Source: Bryobacterales bacterium
GTDB taxonomy: Bacteria > Acidobacteriota > Terriglobia > Bryobacterales > Bryobacteraceae
Assembly: GCA_003167495.1 (NCBI GenBank)
Contig: PMSX01000050.1
Location: 24,718-88,717, forward strand
Length of the DNA stretch: 64,000 nucleotides
Direction of reading: 5' to 3'
Part shown: in pieces, positions 8,610-18,763 of the stretch
How the letters are laid out: each line of letters opens with the position of its first letter
How positions within the stretch are numbered: the stretch's first letter is position 1
Program-made: the position numbers and the translations under genes
Notes under the pieces: generated by a model
Databases searched by the model: none
Told to the model about the DNA's origin: nothing
What the model saw: the letters and a program-made list of their open reading frames with translations, nothing else

Positions 8610-9587
8610 TTATGCTTTTGCCTTTTTGATCGCCTCAACCAACGCCGGGACTACTTCAAATAAGTCGCCCACAATGCCATAGTCGGCGGTTTCAAAAATG
8701 GGGGCGTTCTCATCTTTGTTGATGGCTACCACCATTTTCGATCCTTTCATACCGACCAGGTGCTGGATCGCGCCGGAGATACCTATGGCGAAGTATACTT
8801 TCGGCGAGACAGTCTGTCCCGAGCTGCCGACTTGGCGTTCCATCGGAAGCCAGCCGTTATCGCAGATAGGGCGCGAAGCGGCGAGTTCGGCGCCCAGAGC
8901 TTGAGCCAGTTCTTCTACTACATGGAGATTGTCTTTTTCCTTGATGCCGCGGCCTACCGAAACGATAAGTTCGGCGGCGCTTAAATCGACGGAGCGCTGG
9001 GCCTCGCGGAAAGGATCTTCAGGCTTGCTCCGAATCTTGGCGGCGTCTAGCTGCGGGGCGAAGGCTTCGATGCTCGCACCCGACGTTTGTGACGGTTCGG
9101 CAGCTCGGAAGGCACCGGCTTGCACCGAGACGAATTGCGGTTCGCCCGTGGCTTCTACGGCAGCGTTGAGTTTGCCTTGGAACAGTTGTCGAACGAAGGT
9201 GACTTTGCCGGAGTCGAGCTTAACGTCAACCACGTCGCTCACGAAGGCTTGGCCAAAGCGGGTGGCCAGTTTCGGGGCGTAATCGCGCACCTGGTATGTG
9301 TGAGGAAAAACGACCGCTTCCGTCTTGGACGCCTTGATGAGTTGTTCGAGGGCGGAGGTGTAGCCATCGGCCGTGTAGCTCGCAAGCAGATCGTGTTGCA
9401 ACGTGAAAACTTTGGCGACGGGATATGCGCCGGCTTCTTTGGCTAGTGAGTCGGCAGATAAACCAATGACCGCGGCATTGAGCGGTACGCCCAGCGCTTC
9501 GGCCATCGTTTTGGCTGCGGCCAGCGCTTCAAACGACATGCGGTTCCACTTACCCGCGTTTTGTTCTAAGACAACGAGAACACTCAT
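8610..9587 (-). CDS. etfA: electron transfer flavoprotein alpha subunit
   Basis: C-terminal FAD domain 'VGSSGQTVSPKVYFAIGISGAIQHLVGMKGSKMVVAINKDENAPIFETADYGIVGD'. Confidence 0.95.
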   Translation of the reverse strand: MSVLVVLEQNAGKWNRMSFEALAAAKTMAEALGVPLNAAVIGLSADSLAKEAGAYPVAKVFTLQHDLLASYTADGYTSALEQLIKASKTEAVVFPHTYQVRDYAPKLATRFGQAFVSDVVDVKLDSGKVTFVRQLFQGKLNAAVEATGEPQFVSVQAGAFRAAEPSQTSGASIEAFAPQLDAAKIRSKPEDPFREAQRSVDLSAAELIVSVGRGIKEKDNLHVVEELAQALGAELAASRPICDNGWLPMERQVGSSGQTVSPKVYFAIGISGAIQHLVGMKGSKMVVAINKDENAPIFETADYGIVGDLFEVVPALVEAIKKAKA

Positions 9588-10342
9588 ATGACGCGCGCCT
9601 CGAATTTGAGCTTTTCAACTAACTGTTTAGCGACGTCCTTAGGATCTCCCTTGAGTATCTGCGATTGCTTGCTGCGCTGCGGCAGATAGACCTTATCGAT
9701 GTGCGCGCTCGATTTTTCAGGGGCGGCCGCAATGGTTTTGACTTCTTTGGTTTTAGCTTTCTTGATGCCCATGAGCGTGGCATAGCGGAGCTTTTTGATG
9801 CCCGATTGAATGGTGAGAACGGCGGGCAGTGGCAGAACGACGTTTTGAAACCAGCCGTCTTCAAGTTCCCTCTTGACGCGCACCGTTGTGCCAAGAGGCT
9901 CCACTTCCATCACGATCGTGGCATGCGCAAAGCCGAGCAACTCGGCAAGCACGACGCCAGTTTGACCGTAACCTAAATCATCGGACTGGAGACCGGTGAG
10001 AATCAAATCGGGCGATTCGCCTTCGAGTGCTTTGGCGAGAATGTGCGCGGTGGCCAAGGCATCGAGTGCGCCTGCATCATCCACTGCAACATGGATAGCC
10101 CGATCGGCGCCTTTCGCCAAGGCTTCGCGGATCGTTTGGGCGACGCGTTCGCCGCCGGCGCTCAGCACCACCACTTCGCCGCCGAGCTTTTCTTTGAGCT
10201 GCAACGCTTCTTCGAGCGCGTAGGCATCGGGCTCGTTCATTTCGAAGCTGAGGTCCGATTCCTCGAGCCATTTCCCGCTAGCGTTCACTTTGAGCACGGA
10301 ATCGCGAGCGGGCACTTGCTTAACAGAAACAATGATCTTCAT
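9584..10342 (-). CDS. etfB: electron transfer flavoprotein beta subunit
   Basis: 'MKIIVSVKQVPARDSVLKV', 'FEMNEPDAYALEEALQLKEK'; 4-bp overlap with etfA. Confidence 0.95.
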   Translation of the reverse strand: MKIIVSVKQVPARDSVLKVNASGKWLEESDLSFEMNEPDAYALEEALQLKEKLGGEVVVLSAGGERVAQTIREALAKGADRAIHVAVDDAGALDALATAHILAKALEGESPDLILTGLQSDDLGYGQTGVVLAELLGFAHATIVMEVEPLGTTVRVKRELEDGWFQNVVLPLPAVLTIQSGIKKLRYATLMGIKKAKTKEVKTIAAAPEKSSAHIDKVYLPQRSKQSQILKGDPKDVAKQLVEKLKFEARVI

Positions 10343-10418
10343 TACGTTTCACTAACAGTATGACGAATCGTCGTAGAGGATTGGGATAGAATCGCGGGGA
10401 AAGCGCTAGAGGACGCGA

Positions 10419-12026
10419 ATGCTGAGCTATTCAAAGGGCCCCGACCTTCCGTTGTTGGATTCGACGATCGGCGAACAACTGGCGGAAACAGCGAGGCGGT
10501 GGCCAGACCAGGACGCAGTGGTCGCGCCGCACCAGCAGCAGCGGCTGACCTGGAGTCAGTTGTTGCGGGCCGCGGACAGCGTGGGCCGAGGACTGCGCGA
10601 CATAGGTTTGCGCGAAAACGATCGGGTCGGTTTGTGGGCGGCGAATTGTGTTGAGTGGGTCATTGTCCATTTTGCATGCGCGCGGGCGGGCTTGGTACTG
10701 GTGAACGTTAATACTTCGAGCCGGACGCATGAGCTCGAGTTCATTCTGCACAAATCGGGATTGAAAGCGCTGTTTCTCAATGAGCGCGACAACCGGGCGA
10801 ACTACCTGGAGATTTTGGACGAAGCGCGCAAGGGGACGGCGCTCGAACACGCAATCTGTTTCGGAAGTCTCGAATGGCGGCGGCTCCGCCAGGCGCCCGC
10901 CTGCGTTTCAACCGCTATCGCACAAAACGATGTTTGCAATATTCAATACACGTCGGGCACAACAGGTTCGCCAAAAGGTGTTTTGTTAACCCATCGGAAT
11001 TTGTTGAACAACGGGTTGCTCATTGCAAGGGCATTACGTTACACTGAGCGTGACCGCATCTGTGTCCCGGTGCCGATGGCTCACTGTTTCGGCTGTGTGA
11101 TTGGCACGATGGCGGCGTTGGCAAGTGGCGCGGCTTTGATTTTGCCGAGTGCGTTTTTCGATGCGGGTGCTACGCTGGCGTCGATCGACGAAGAATGCGC
11201 GACTGCTATTTATGGCGTGCCAACAATGTTTATTGCCGAGTTGCAGCATCCTGATTTTGCCCGATTCAGTTTGCAGACCCTCCGGACGGGGATGATGGCT
11301 GGAGCTCCCTGCCCCGTCGAAGTGATGAAGCGCGTGATTGGCGACATGCACTGCGGGCAGATGTCGATTGGGTACGGGCTGACTGAGACGTCGCCGGTGG
11401 TGACGATGTCCGAAATTGATGATGACCTAGAGCGGCGGGTGCATACGGTGGGCAAGGCGATGCCGTGCACCGAATTGAAGATTGTTTCGATGGCTACCGG
11501 AGAAGTGGTGGAAGCCGGTATGCAAGGCGAGATCTGCGCCCGCGGTTACATGCTGATGAAGGGCTATGACGCCGACCCGGAAGCGACGGCGCGCGTGGTT
11601 GATCGCGACGGTTGGTTTCGCACCGGCGATTTGGGAGTGATGCGGGAAGACGGCTACTTCAAAGTGACGGGCCGGGCGAAGGACATGATTATTCGCGGTG
11701 GCGAAAACATTTATCCGCGCGAAGTTGAAGAGTTTCTGTATACGAATCCAAAAGTGGCGGAAGTGCATATCACTGGTTTGCCGGATGAGAGGCTGGGCGA
11801 AGCGGTTCTGGCATGGATCAAGCTAAAGGCGGGCGAAACGGCGACGGCTGAGGAGATCAAGGCGTTTTGCCGCGGGCGAATTGCGCACTTCAAGATTCCC
11901 GAACACATTCGTTTCGTGGAGGCGTTTCCCACTACGCTAAGCGGCAAGATTCAGAAGTACAGAATTCGCGAGAATGAGATTCAGGCACGCGGGTTGGAGC
12001 GCGCGGCGAGTGTGGAAACAGCGTGA
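10419..12026 (+). CDS. AMP-binding acyl-CoA synthetase
   Basis: 'IQYTSGTTGSPKGVLLTHRNL', 'GYGLTETSPVV', 'GWFRTGDLGVMREDGYFKVTGRAKDMIIRGGENIYPREVEE'. Confidence 0.95.
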   Translation: MLSYSKGPDLPLLDSTIGEQLAETARRWPDQDAVVAPHQQQRLTWSQLLRAADSVGRGLRDIGLRENDRVGLWAANCVEWVIVHFACARAGLVLVNVNTSSRTHELEFILHKSGLKALFLNERDNRANYLEILDEARKGTALEHAICFGSLEWRRLRQAPACVSTAIAQNDVCNIQYTSGTTGSPKGVLLTHRNLLNNGLLIARALRYTERDRICVPVPMAHCFGCVIGTMAALASGAALILPSAFFDAGATLASIDEECATAIYGVPTMFIAELQHPDFARFSLQTLRTGMMAGAPCPVEVMKRVIGDMHCGQMSIGYGLTETSPVVTMSEIDDDLERRVHTVGKAMPCTELKIVSMATGEVVEAGMQGEICARGYMLMKGYDADPEATARVVDRDGWFRTGDLGVMREDGYFKVTGRAKDMIIRGGENIYPREVEEFLYTNPKVAEVHITGLPDERLGEAVLAWIKLKAGETATAEEIKAFCRGRIAHFKIPEHIRFVEAFPTTLSGKIQKYRIRENEIQARGLERAASVETA

Positions 12027-12033
12027 TTGAGAT

Positions 12034-12810
12034 CTACTTGCCGAACCAAGTCGCGGCGCGTTTTCCGAGAAAAGCGGAGATGCCTTCTTGTGCGTCTGTT
12101 GCCATGGCGTTGTTGGTCATGACTTCTTTGGTGAGAGCGTAAGCGCGCTGCTGATCGAGATCGATTTGTGAGTAGAACGCGCGCTTGCCGATGCCGAGCG
12201 TATAGGGACTGGCCTCCGTAATGCGTTTGGCAAGCGTCAAGGTAGCTTCGCGCAGTTCGTCGGCGGCAACGGTAAAGTTGACAAGACCCCACTCGGCGGC
12301 AGTTTGCGCATCAATCGGCTCGCCGGTGAGCAGCATTTGCATGGCACGCTTGCGGCCAATGGCGCGGCTGAGCGCAACCATGGGAGTGGAACAGAACAAG
12401 CCGATCCGTACGCCGGGCGTGGCGAAAGTGGCCTCATCGGCGGCGACGACGAGATCGCAGGTGGCCGCAAGCTGGCAACCAGCGGCAGTGGCGATGCCTT
12501 GCACTTCGGCAATGACAGGCTGTGGTATGGATTGCAGCTTCTCCATTAATTCCGTACAGCTATCGAAAAGTTGCCGGTATTCGCCTACGGAACAGCCCAC
12601 CATTTCGCTGAGATCGTGTCCAGCGGAGAATGCTTTACCCGAGGCGGCGAGAATGATGCAGCGCACTTCGGGATCTTGCTCCAGCGATCCCAGCAGACCG
12701 ATGAGTTCCTGCATGAGTTCCAGAGAAAGAGCGTTGCGTTTGCTCGGCCGATGGAGTATGGCGATGGCAGTGGAGCCTTCAAATTCGAGGATTAAATTTT
12801 TGAACGACAT
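12034..12810 (-). CDS. enoyl-CoA hydratase/isomerase family protein
   Basis: Start at MSFKNLILEFEG; 'SAGHDLSEM', 'GIATAAGCQLAATCDLVVAADEATFATPGVRIGLF'. Confidence 0.92.
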   Translation of the reverse strand: MSFKNLILEFEGSTAIAILHRPSKRNALSLELMQELIGLLGSLEQDPEVRCIILAASGKAFSAGHDLSEMVGCSVGEYRQLFDSCTELMEKLQSIPQPVIAEVQGIATAAGCQLAATCDLVVAADEATFATPGVRIGLFCSTPMVALSRAIGRKRAMQMLLTGEPIDAQTAAEWGLVNFTVAADELREATLTLAKRITEASPYTLGIGKRAFYSQIDLDQQRAYALTKEVMTNNAMATDAQEGISAFLGKRAATWFGK

Positions 12811-12853
12811 CAATATAAACCTTGCAGCTACTAGTGAATCACGAACGGCTAAT

Positions 12854-13148
12854 ATGTGGGTCATGGCAGAAGCGATTGATGCGAACCTTGAGGCGGGCAT
12901 CCGACAGGCATTTGCGAAGCAAGGGCTGATGCAGAGTATTGGCGCGAGTTTGGAATGCGTGGAAGCAGGACGCACGACAATCCGGCTGCCTTTCAGCGAG
13001 CGGATTACGCAGCACAACGAATTTGTGCATGCGGGGATTATTACGGCGATCGTGGACAATGCGTGCGGGTTTGCGGCGATAACTTTGGCTCGGGGGGGGA
13101 ACCGGAGTGCTGACTGTGGAATGGATAGTGGCCGGCCGGAAACCGTGA
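12854..13148 (+). pseudogene. PaaI-type hotdog thioesterase, frameshifted and truncated
   Basis: 'HNEFVHAGIITAIVDNACGFAAITLA' then a frameshift at G8 (13092-13099) into 'GTGVLTVEWIVAGRKP*'; C-terminal half of the hotdog fold missing. Confidence 0.7.
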
Positions 13149-13170
13149 CGCCTATGTATGATAGTCGGCA

Positions 13171-14178
13171 ATGGCCGCTGAACCGAACCCTGAACGAATC
13201 CGCAGCTTGATGACAGGCTATCAGAAAACAGCGGCGCTTCGTGCGGCCGTGGATCTAGGTGTGTTCACTGCAATTGGGGCAGGCGCGACCATCGTTGAGG
13301 CGATTGCCGGAGAGTGCAAAGCATCGCAAAGGGGCATTCGGATTCTTTGCGATTACCTGGTGATTGAAGCGCTCCTCGAGAAGGAAAATAACAATTACCG
13401 GCTAACGTTGGACAGCGCCGCGTTGTTGGACGAAAAGTCCGGGCAGTATATGGGGGGGATGTTGCAGTTTCTCAATGCCCCGCGATTTTGGCAGGCGGCG
13501 ATGGGCCTCACAGAGACAGTGCGACAGGGGCATACTACATTGTCCGGCGATGGCATCGCGGGCGATGAGGCCGAAGAATGGGTGGCGTTTGCGCGGCACA
13601 TGCAGCCAATGGCGGCCGGCCCTTCGCAATTCATTGCGCAACTGCTGGTTGGGGAACGGCAACCGGCGCGGGTTTTGGATATTGCCGCGGGGCACGGATT
13701 CTATGGAATCGCGGTTGCTTCGCGCGCACCCAACGCCGTAATTGTGGCGCAGGATTGGCCCAAAGTGCTGGCGGTGGCCGAAAGCAATGCACGCGCAGCC
13801 AGTGTTGGGGAACGCCATCACCTATTGCCGGGCAGCGCGTTTGAGGTCGATTTTGGGACGAGTTTCGATCTTGTGCTGGTCACAAATTTCTTGCATCACT
13901 TCGACGAGCAGACATGCATCGCCTTTCTGGGTAAAGTGCACAGGGCGATGGAGCGGGGCGGGCGGTTAGTGACGCTCGAGTTCATTCCAAATGAAGACCG
14001 TGTCACACCTGCGCAGGCGGCAGCGTTCAGCCTAAACATGCTGCTGCAAACGCGTGCGGGTGATGCTTACACGGAATCAGAACTTTTTCGGATGCTCACA
14101 GCCGCCGGGTTCACCTCCCACAAGGTTGCGGAGGTGCCAAGGTCGGCGGAAAAAGTGATTGTGAGCTACGCCACATGA
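13171..14178 (+). CDS. SAM-dependent methyltransferase with dimerisation domain (O-methyltransferase family)
   Basis: 'ARVLDIAAGHGFYGIAVASRAPNA', 'LVLVTNFLHHF', 'GGRLVTLEFIPNEDR'. Confidence 0.88.
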   Translation: MAAEPNPERIRSLMTGYQKTAALRAAVDLGVFTAIGAGATIVEAIAGECKASQRGIRILCDYLVIEALLEKENNNYRLTLDSAALLDEKSGQYMGGMLQFLNAPRFWQAAMGLTETVRQGHTTLSGDGIAGDEAEEWVAFARHMQPMAAGPSQFIAQLLVGERQPARVLDIAAGHGFYGIAVASRAPNAVIVAQDWPKVLAVAESNARAASVGERHHLLPGSAFEVDFGTSFDLVLVTNFLHHFDEQTCIAFLGKVHRAMERGGRLVTLEFIPNEDRVTPAQAAAFSLNMLLQTRAGDAYTESELFRMLTAAGFTSHKVAEVPRSAEKVIVSYAT

Positions 14179-14195
14179 TAAGTTAGTCCAATCCG

Positions 14196-14684
14196 ATGAT
14201 TGACGGGAAGTCTCATGGATTGGGGTGGGTAAAGCTGGGCATTCTGCTGGCTGCGATGGTGACAGCGCGCGCACAGCAGCCGGTCGCTTTTCCACACAAC
14301 ACGCATATGAGGATGGGTCTCGATTGCATCGATTGCCACATCGGGGCCGATACTAAGGCCGAAGCGGGGATTCCTTCAGTGACGAAATGCATGTTGTGCC
14401 ACGCGAAGCTGGGCCGCGATAAGGCGGAAGTGAAAAAAGTGATCGACTACGCCAATCAGAAGATTGAAATTCCGTGGCAGCGGGTGTATGAGTTTGCGCC
14501 TTCGGCCCACGTGACGTTTAAACATGCGCAGCACTATCAAGCGGGCGTTGGGTGCGCCACATGCCATGGGGACATGACGCAAGCGACAGTGGCGGTAAAA
14601 CTGGTGAACCACAATATGGGAAGTTGCCTGACTTGTCACAGGCAAAAGAATGCTTCGGAGGATTGCGCCACATGCCATTATTAG
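14196..14684 (+). CDS. pentaheme cytochrome c (ActA-like / cytochrome c3-7 class)
   Basis: Five CxxCH motifs: CIDCH, CMLCH, CATCH, CLTCH, CATCH; N-terminal signal/anchor. Confidence 0.9.
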   Translation: MIDGKSHGLGWVKLGILLAAMVTARAQQPVAFPHNTHMRMGLDCIDCHIGADTKAEAGIPSVTKCMLCHAKLGRDKAEVKKVIDYANQKIEIPWQRVYEFAPSAHVTFKHAQHYQAGVGCATCHGDMTQATVAVKLVNHNMGSCLTCHRQKNASEDCATCHY

Positions 14685-14701
14685 GGGCTTTCGGCGGTTA
14701 A

Positions 14702-16747
14702 ATGGATCGCCGCAATTTTTTCAAGATCGTTTCCACCGTTTCAGCAGGCGTAGCCACAAGCGCGTGCGGAAGTAAGACCAATCAGCTTATTCCGCTGCTA
14801 GTGTCCGATAAAGAGGTTGTGCCGGGTGACGAGCAGTGGCATGCGGCGGTTTGCACGGAATGCGGCGCGGGGTGCGGCACGTTGGCGCGCGTAATGGCGG
14901 GTGAGCGCATAGTGGAACAAGCAGGCAAGCAGTTTCGCGAACGCATTGCGTGTGTGAAGAAGATTGAAGGCAACCCCGATGATGCGGTGAGTGGTGGGCG
15001 GCTGTGTGCGCGGGGACACGCCGCGCTGCAAGGTATATACAACCCTGATCGGCTACGCGGACCAATGATGCGCACGGGTGAGCGGGGCAAGGGTGAGTTC
15101 AAAGCAGTTTCGTGGGATGAAGCGATTGCGGCGGTTGCCGGGAAATTGGGCAAAGCACAAGGCAAAATTCTGTGTTTGAGCAGGCCTGAAATAAGCGCGC
15201 GGTCGGAGACGATGGCGGCGTTCCTGAGAGCGCTGGGCGCGCTACCGACACGAAGCGCTGGATTCGATGGTTTTGCGCTGGAACAAAAAGCAGCAGAGAT
15301 GGTTTTGGGCTGGCGCGCGATGCCGGTTTATGACATAGCCTCGGCGCGTTACGTTTTGAGTATTGGCGCGGACTTTTTGGGCGGTTGGGTTTCGCCGGTT
15401 TATTATGCACGGCAATTCGGACAACTGCGGCAGGGGCGTTCCGATATTCGCGGGCGGTTAGTGCAAGCAGAATCGCGCATGTCGTTGACGGCAGCGAGCG
15501 CGGATGAGTGGCTGCCCGTGCGTCCGGGAGCGGAACCGCAGTTGGCTGTGGCGCTGATGCGGTTTTTGTTGGATGGGAAGCTGTCACGGCATGCGGATGC
15601 GCTCCCTACGGGTACCAGAGAGTCAGTTGAATCGGCGGACTTAGCGGGTTTAGTCAGTGCGACCGGTATTGACGAGAGGAAGCTGCGGCGCGTGGCGCAG
15701 GAACTGGGCGAATCGGAAGGGCCACTGGTTTTGGCGGGCACATCTACCGTTCATAGCAATTCGCTCGATGGGCTTGTGGCTGCGCACTACCTGAATCTCA
15801 TGCTGGGCGTTTCGGCCAAGCCTGGCGCGGAGATTCCGTTGGCGGACGGCAGCACATCGGAGGCCCTGCAGCAGGCGCGTATACTTCTGCTCGATGGCGA
15901 AAACCCGGTTTACACTTTGGGCGCGTCTCTGGGAGACAAAGATCTGATTGTTAGCTTCAGCGGTTTTATCGATGACTCGGCAGCTTATGCGGATGTGATC
16001 TTGCCGGATCATCACGCATTGGAAGCGGAGGCCGCGGTAATGTCCCCGGTGACTCAGACGGTGGCCGCTGGCGAGCAATTTGTGCAACCGCTTTACAACA
16101 CACGCGCGCTGGCGCAAACACTGGCAGATATTGCAGTTAAGCTAAACGTGCCGTTCACTGGGCAAAATGTTAAAGATTTCGCGGCGGCCCACGCGGCGTT
16201 GACGCCCGCAGTCCCTCGGACAAGCGTGGCCAATCTCCGCATACAGGCACGGCCTTCGCAAACCGCCGGAACCACTGAACAGTTTCCGTTTGAGTTTCAG
16301 CCCTATCTTTCGCTGCAGTATCATGACGGGCGCGGTGCGAATCTGCCGTGGATGCAGGAACTGCCCGATCCGGCATCGAGCGCGATGTGGGATCTGCCGG
16401 CGGAGATTGATCCAAAGACTGCCGCCAAGTTTAACATTGCGAACGGCGACCGGGTGCGTATCACTTCCCTTAAAGGCTCAGTTGAAGCTTTCGCATATGT
16501 ACACCCTGCTGCCCGGCCGGGCGTGATTAGTATGGCGATTGGCCAAGGACACACTCATTATGGGAGATACGCATCAGGCCGCGGTTCGAATCCATTGGCG
16601 ATTCTATCTCCCATTTGGGAGGAAGCGACGGGAGTTCCGGTTACAGGAGGAACGCGGGTGCGGCTGGAACGCATCGGCGAAGGAACGAGTGAATTCATTC
16701 AATTCTCTCCGCTAGACCGCGAACAAGGACCGTGGGGGCGATCATGA
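14702..16747 (+). CDS. molybdopterin-oxidoreductase-like subunit of ACIII-like complex (ActB1)
   Basis: TAT-like 'DRRNFFKIVSTVSAGVATSACG', Cys motif 'CTECGAGC...GRLCARG', MopB fold; followed by separate FeS subunit and NrfD. Confidence 0.88.
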   Translation: MDRRNFFKIVSTVSAGVATSACGSKTNQLIPLLVSDKEVVPGDEQWHAAVCTECGAGCGTLARVMAGERIVEQAGKQFRERIACVKKIEGNPDDAVSGGRLCARGHAALQGIYNPDRLRGPMMRTGERGKGEFKAVSWDEAIAAVAGKLGKAQGKILCLSRPEISARSETMAAFLRALGALPTRSAGFDGFALEQKAAEMVLGWRAMPVYDIASARYVLSIGADFLGGWVSPVYYARQFGQLRQGRSDIRGRLVQAESRMSLTAASADEWLPVRPGAEPQLAVALMRFLLDGKLSRHADALPTGTRESVESADLAGLVSATGIDERKLRRVAQELGESEGPLVLAGTSTVHSNSLDGLVAAHYLNLMLGVSAKPGAEIPLADGSTSEALQQARILLLDGENPVYTLGASLGDKDLIVSFSGFIDDSAAYADVILPDHHALEAEAAVMSPVTQTVAAGEQFVQPLYNTRALAQTLADIAVKLNVPFTGQNVKDFAAAHAALTPAVPRTSVANLRIQARPSQTAGTTEQFPFEFQPYLSLQYHDGRGANLPWMQELPDPASSAMWDLPAEIDPKTAAKFNIANGDRVRITSLKGSVEAFAYVHPAARPGVISMAIGQGHTHYGRYASGRGSNPLAILSPIWEEATGVPVTGGTRVRLERIGEGTSEFIQFSPLDREQGPWGRS

Positions 16748-17451
16748 GTGAACAACCGCCCAAATCGCATCACAGCTGGGGCATGGCCATCGACCTAGAC
16801 CGCTGCACCGGTTGTCAGGCGTGTGTGGCGGCGTGCCATGCGGAAAACAATCTGTCCGTTTCAGACGCGGCGTCGGCAGTTAAGGGGCGCACAGTGCATT
16901 GGATTCGCGTGGATCGCTACTATGAGGGCGAATTTCCGGATGTGCGCGTGAAGTATCGGCCAGTGTTGTGCCAGCAGTGCGATGAGGCGCCATGCGAGCC
17001 GGTGTGTCCGGTTTACGCTACGTATCACAACGATGAAGGTTTAAACATACAGGTGTACAACCGCTGCGTTGGTACACGATATTGCGGCAATAATTGCCCG
17101 TATTCGGTGCGTTTCTTTAACTGGTTCGACCCGGTGTGGGCTGAGCCCCTGCAACTGCAACACAATCCCGATGTTTCCATCCGTGAAGGCGGAGTGATGG
17201 AGAAGTGTACGTTTTGTGTGCAGCGCATCAACCGCGCGAAGGACAATGCGCGCACAGAAGGCCGACCAGTGAAAGATGGGGATGTGCAGACCGCCTGTGT
17301 GCAATCTTGCCCAGCGGAGGCAATGGTATTTGGAGATTTGAACGATCCAGAAAGCAGGGTCTCCCAGTTAGCCAAGAGTGGCCGTGCCACGCAGTTGCTG
17401 GGGGAACTCGGGACCAAGCCGAAGGTGTTTTACCTGGAGAGGGCTAAGTAG
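16744..17451 (+). CDS. 4Fe-4S dicluster subunit of ACIII-like complex (ActB2)
   Basis: 'DRCTGCQACVAACHAENN', 'CQQCDEAPCEPVCP', 'CVGTRYCGNNCPY', 'CTFCVQRI...CVQSCP'; ATGA overlap with the preceding gene. Confidence 0.93.
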   Translation: MSEQPPKSHHSWGMAIDLDRCTGCQACVAACHAENNLSVSDAASAVKGRTVHWIRVDRYYEGEFPDVRVKYRPVLCQQCDEAPCEPVCPVYATYHNDEGLNIQVYNRCVGTRYCGNNCPYSVRFFNWFDPVWAEPLQLQHNPDVSIREGGVMEKCTFCVQRINRAKDNARTEGRPVKDGDVQTACVQSCPAEAMVFGDLNDPESRVSQLAKSGRATQLLGELGTKPKVFYLERAK

Positions 17452-17452
17452 T

Positions 17453-18763
17453 TTGGCGCCGGCCGCAGTTCCGTATCAGCAGGTTCGGGACGATTTGTGG
17501 CGTCCTTTAGCGGGCGCGAGCAAACGCTATACGCTGACGCTGGCGCTGCTAAGCGCGGTGGCATTGTGGGGTTTGATTGCGTGGGGTTATCAGATTCACA
17601 AGGGCATTGGCGTAGCTGGCATCCGCCGACCAGTGTTTTGGGGTTTCTACCTGGTCGATTTCGTATTCTGGATCGGCATCTCCCATGCGGGCACACTGAT
17701 CTCGGCGATTTTGCGACTGACTGACGCCGATTGGCGCAAACCGGTAACGAGGGCCGCGGAGGCGATTACGGTTTTCGCACTGATGATTGGAGGGATGTTT
17801 CCACTAATCCACTTAGGTCGAGTGTGGGTCTTTTACTGGCTGTTTCCCTACCCGAACTCCCGTTTGTTGTGGCCGAATTTCCGGTCGCCGCTGATGTGGG
17901 ACGTGATGGCGATTTCGACCTATCTGACTGGGAGTGTAATTTTTCTCTACCTCCCGCTGATTCCCGATGTGGCGCAACTGGCGGAAAACGCGAAGGGCTG
18001 GCGACTCCGCCTCTATCGGGCAATGGCACTCGGGTGGAGCGGCAGCGATCGAGAGTGGCATGCGCTTGAACGAGCCATGAAACTGATGGCGGGCATTATT
18101 CTAGCAGTGGCCGTGTCAGTTCATAGCGTGGTGGCTTGGGATTTTGCCATGGCCATTGCCCCCATGTGGCACAGCACTATTTTCGCGCCGTATTTTGTAG
18201 TGGGGGCGATTTTCAGCGGATTAGCAGGGCTGATCGTGGCGCTGAACATCATCCGCCGGACCATGCATTTGGAGCAATATCTGACGCCGCACCATTTCGG
18301 CAATCTGGCGAAACTGCTGCTGTTGATGAGCTTACTCTGGTTGTATTTCACGTTTTCGGAGCATCTCACAATTTGGTACGGCAACGAGCCCAAAGAAATG
18401 AATGTGTTTGGTGCGCGCCTGCAGGGACGCTTCTCGCCGGAGTTCTGGGTAATGGTGTTTGTGAACTTCGTGGTGCCATTTGTACTGCTGGGGATACGGC
18501 GATTACGCTCCATCAAGACCGCCACAATCGCTGCGATTGGAGTGCTGATCGGCATGTGGCTGGAGCGCTACCTGATTATTGTTCCGACGCTGAGCATGCC
18601 GCGCTTATCGGCGGCGTGGGGACGGTATTCGCCGAGTTGGGTGGAGATTTCAATTACGGTGGCTACGTTTGCCGCGATGGCTGCGCTCTACCTGGCATTC
18701 TCTAAACTCTTCCCAATCATCTCCTTGTGGGAGTTTGAACCGCATGGACAGGGGGAAGAGTGA
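17453..18763 (+). CDS. NrfD/PsrC-like integral membrane subunit (ActC)
   Basis: Multiple TM segments; 'HKGIGVAGIRRPVFWGFYLVDFVFWIGISHAGTLISAILRL' NrfD signature; TTG start just after the ActB2 stop. Confidence 0.9.
   Translation: MAPAAVPYQQVRDDLWRPLAGASKRYTLTLALLSAVALWGLIAWGYQIHKGIGVAGIRRPVFWGFYLVDFVFWIGISHAGTLISAILRLTDADWRKPVTRAAEAITVFALMIGGMFPLIHLGRVWVFYWLFPYPNSRLLWPNFRSPLMWDVMAISTYLTGSVIFLYLPLIPDVAQLAENAKGWRLRLYRAMALGWSGSDREWHALERAMKLMAGIILAVAVSVHSVVAWDFAMAIAPMWHSTIFAPYFVVGAIFSGLAGLIVALNIIRRTMHLEQYLTPHHFGNLAKLLLLMSLLWLYFTFSEHLTIWYGNEPKEMNVFGARLQGRFSPEFWVMVFVNFVVPFVLLGIRRLRSIKTATIAAIGVLIGMWLERYLIIVPTLSMPRLSAAWGRYSPSWVEISITVATFAAMAALYLAFSKLFPIISLWEFEPHGQGEE

Noticed and set aside
12221-13210. 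329-aa plus-strand ORF spanning the enoyl-CoA hydratase and thioesterase region
   Set aside because: Its first ~200 aa are antisense to a clear hydratase gene; only the portion from 12854 is a true (broken) thioesterase frame.
15099-15587. Minus-strand ORFs within the ActB-like gene
   Set aside because: Shadow ORFs; the plus-strand frame is unambiguous.
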